A stretch of 6,678 nt of DNA from Rhodospirillaceae bacterium. Lineage in GTDB: Bacteria; Pseudomonadota; Alphaproteobacteria; Rhodospirillales_A; Casp-alpha2. The stretch spans positions 1-6,678 of the forward strand of contig DNMS01000137.1 in the NCBI GenBank assembly GCA_003488105.1. Direction: 5' to 3'. The notes under the pieces were generated by a model. It was not told the DNA's origin. It did no database searches and was given only the letters and a program-made list of their open reading frames with translations. The position numbers and the translations under genes were made by a program. Numbering within the stretch: the stretch's first letter is position 1; each line of letters begins with the position of its first letter. This document shows positions 6,265 to 6,678 of this stretch, one piece after another.

Positions 6265-6678
6265 ATGGCCGGGGTCAAATCTGTGGGCGTGTCCGTTCTG
6301 GCCGCTCTCACCATCCAATTCATGGTCTGTTCATCGCCTGCCGTCGCCGGGAGCCTGGCTTCCGTCGCCAATGGCGAAACCGCGGCCGTGGCGCCCGTTT
6401 CGGCGACGCCTCAGGCGGTGGTTCCCCGGGTTCTTTCGGATGCCGACACGCAGCTTTATCAGCGCATCTTCGAAGTTCAGGAAGACGGCGACTGGAAAGA
6501 AGCCGACCGCCTGATCGCCAAGCTGTCGGACAAGCTGCTGATGGGCCATGTCCTGGCCCAGCGCTACCTGCATCCGCGTAAGTATCGCTCCAATTACAAA
6601 GAACTGAAGGCCTGGATGGCGGAATACGCCGACCACCCCCAGGCCAGACGCATCTATCAACTGTCGCTGCGCCGCCGG
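6265..6678 (+). CDS. Soluble lytic murein transglycosylase, N-terminal part (cut by window edge)
   Basis: The first 138 codons are present and the frame is open to the edge. Residues 1-28 look like a Sec signal peptide: Lys5, a hydrophobic core at 7-21, and a signal peptidase I site after SPAVA (cleavage after Ala28). Cys22 does not fit a lipobox, because Val precedes it. A low-complexity Ala/Val/Pro stretch follows at about 30-55. From residue 58 there are amphipathic helices with DGDWKEADRLIAKLSD and GHVLAQRYLHP, then a KELKAWMAEYADHP segment. This is the helical superhelix that precedes the SLT catalytic domain in Slt70-like enzymes, which cleave peptidoglycan in the periplasm to give anhydro-muropeptides. 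The catalytic domain and its Glu lie beyond the window, so the activity is inferred from the N-terminal pattern. Promoter, leader hairpin and ribosome-binding site precede it. Confidence 0.8.
   Translation, partial: MAGVKSVGVSVLAALTIQFMVCSSPAVAGSLASVANGETAAVAPVSATPQAVVPRVLSDADTQLYQRIFEVQEDGDWKEADRLIAKLSDKLLMGHVLAQRYLHPRKYRSNYKELKAWMAEYADHPQARRIYQLSLRRR

Noticed and set aside
6028..6318. Minus-strand 96-codon frame across the UDG-transglycosylase intergenic region
   Set aside because: It would start inside the transglycosylase signal peptide on the opposite strand, shows no ribosome-binding site, and looks Pro/Arg-rich and unlike a real protein.
1..6678. Search for tRNA, rRNA, CRISPR arrays, insertion sequences and phage or defence genes
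   Set aside because: No repeat-spacer pattern, transposase, terminal repeats flanking a gene, tRNA-like cloverleaf or rRNA-like block was recognised by eye on either strand.

Overview
This window looks like a chromosomal segment from an alphaproteobacterium, probably of the Rhodospirillales type. The clues are moderately high GC, a typical alphaproteobacterial ETF-ubiquinone oxidoreductase, a family-4-like uracil-DNA glycosylase (UDG) with the N-terminal extension I associate with that class, and a lytic transglycosylase whose N-terminus matches alphaproteobacterial homologues. The placement comes from recall and by-eye reading, not from a search.

Layout: positions 1-155 hold no supportable gene, but contain two striking perfect inverted repeats. 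From about 3185 down to 156 on the minus strand is a large hybrid sensor histidine kinase (sensor - HisKA - HATPase - REC - REC - HPt). Directly upstream of it, also on the minus strand, is ETF-QO (4951-3314). A short 146-base divergent intergenic region separates ETF-QO from a plus-strand UDG (5098-5991). A 273-base intergenic region with several inverted repeats and a good sigma70-type promoter match follows. The window ends inside a secreted soluble lytic murein transglycosylase gene (6265 to the edge).

How the genes relate: ETF-QO passes electrons from electron-transfer flavoprotein (fatty acid and amino acid dehydrogenases) to ubiquinone. The kinase is a self-contained phosphorelay responding to an unknown periplasmic signal. 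It may be co-transcribed with ETF-QO, because a GTG in its frame overlaps the ETF-QO stop by four bases. However, a candidate promoter and a better ribosome-binding site lie further inside, so it may have its own expression. Its base composition is visibly lower in GC than its neighbours, which fits a separate history. The UDG and the lytic transglycosylase serve DNA repair and cell-wall turnover and show no functional link to the rest.

I did not find a convincing new multi-gene system. The points most worth a second look are the palindrome at 98-111, which resembles a CRP/FNR-family operator; the UDG that has lost two of the four iron-sulfur cysteines of family 4; the altered switch residue in the kinase's first receiver domain; the lower-GC kinase; and the cluster of inverted repeats before the transglycosylase.
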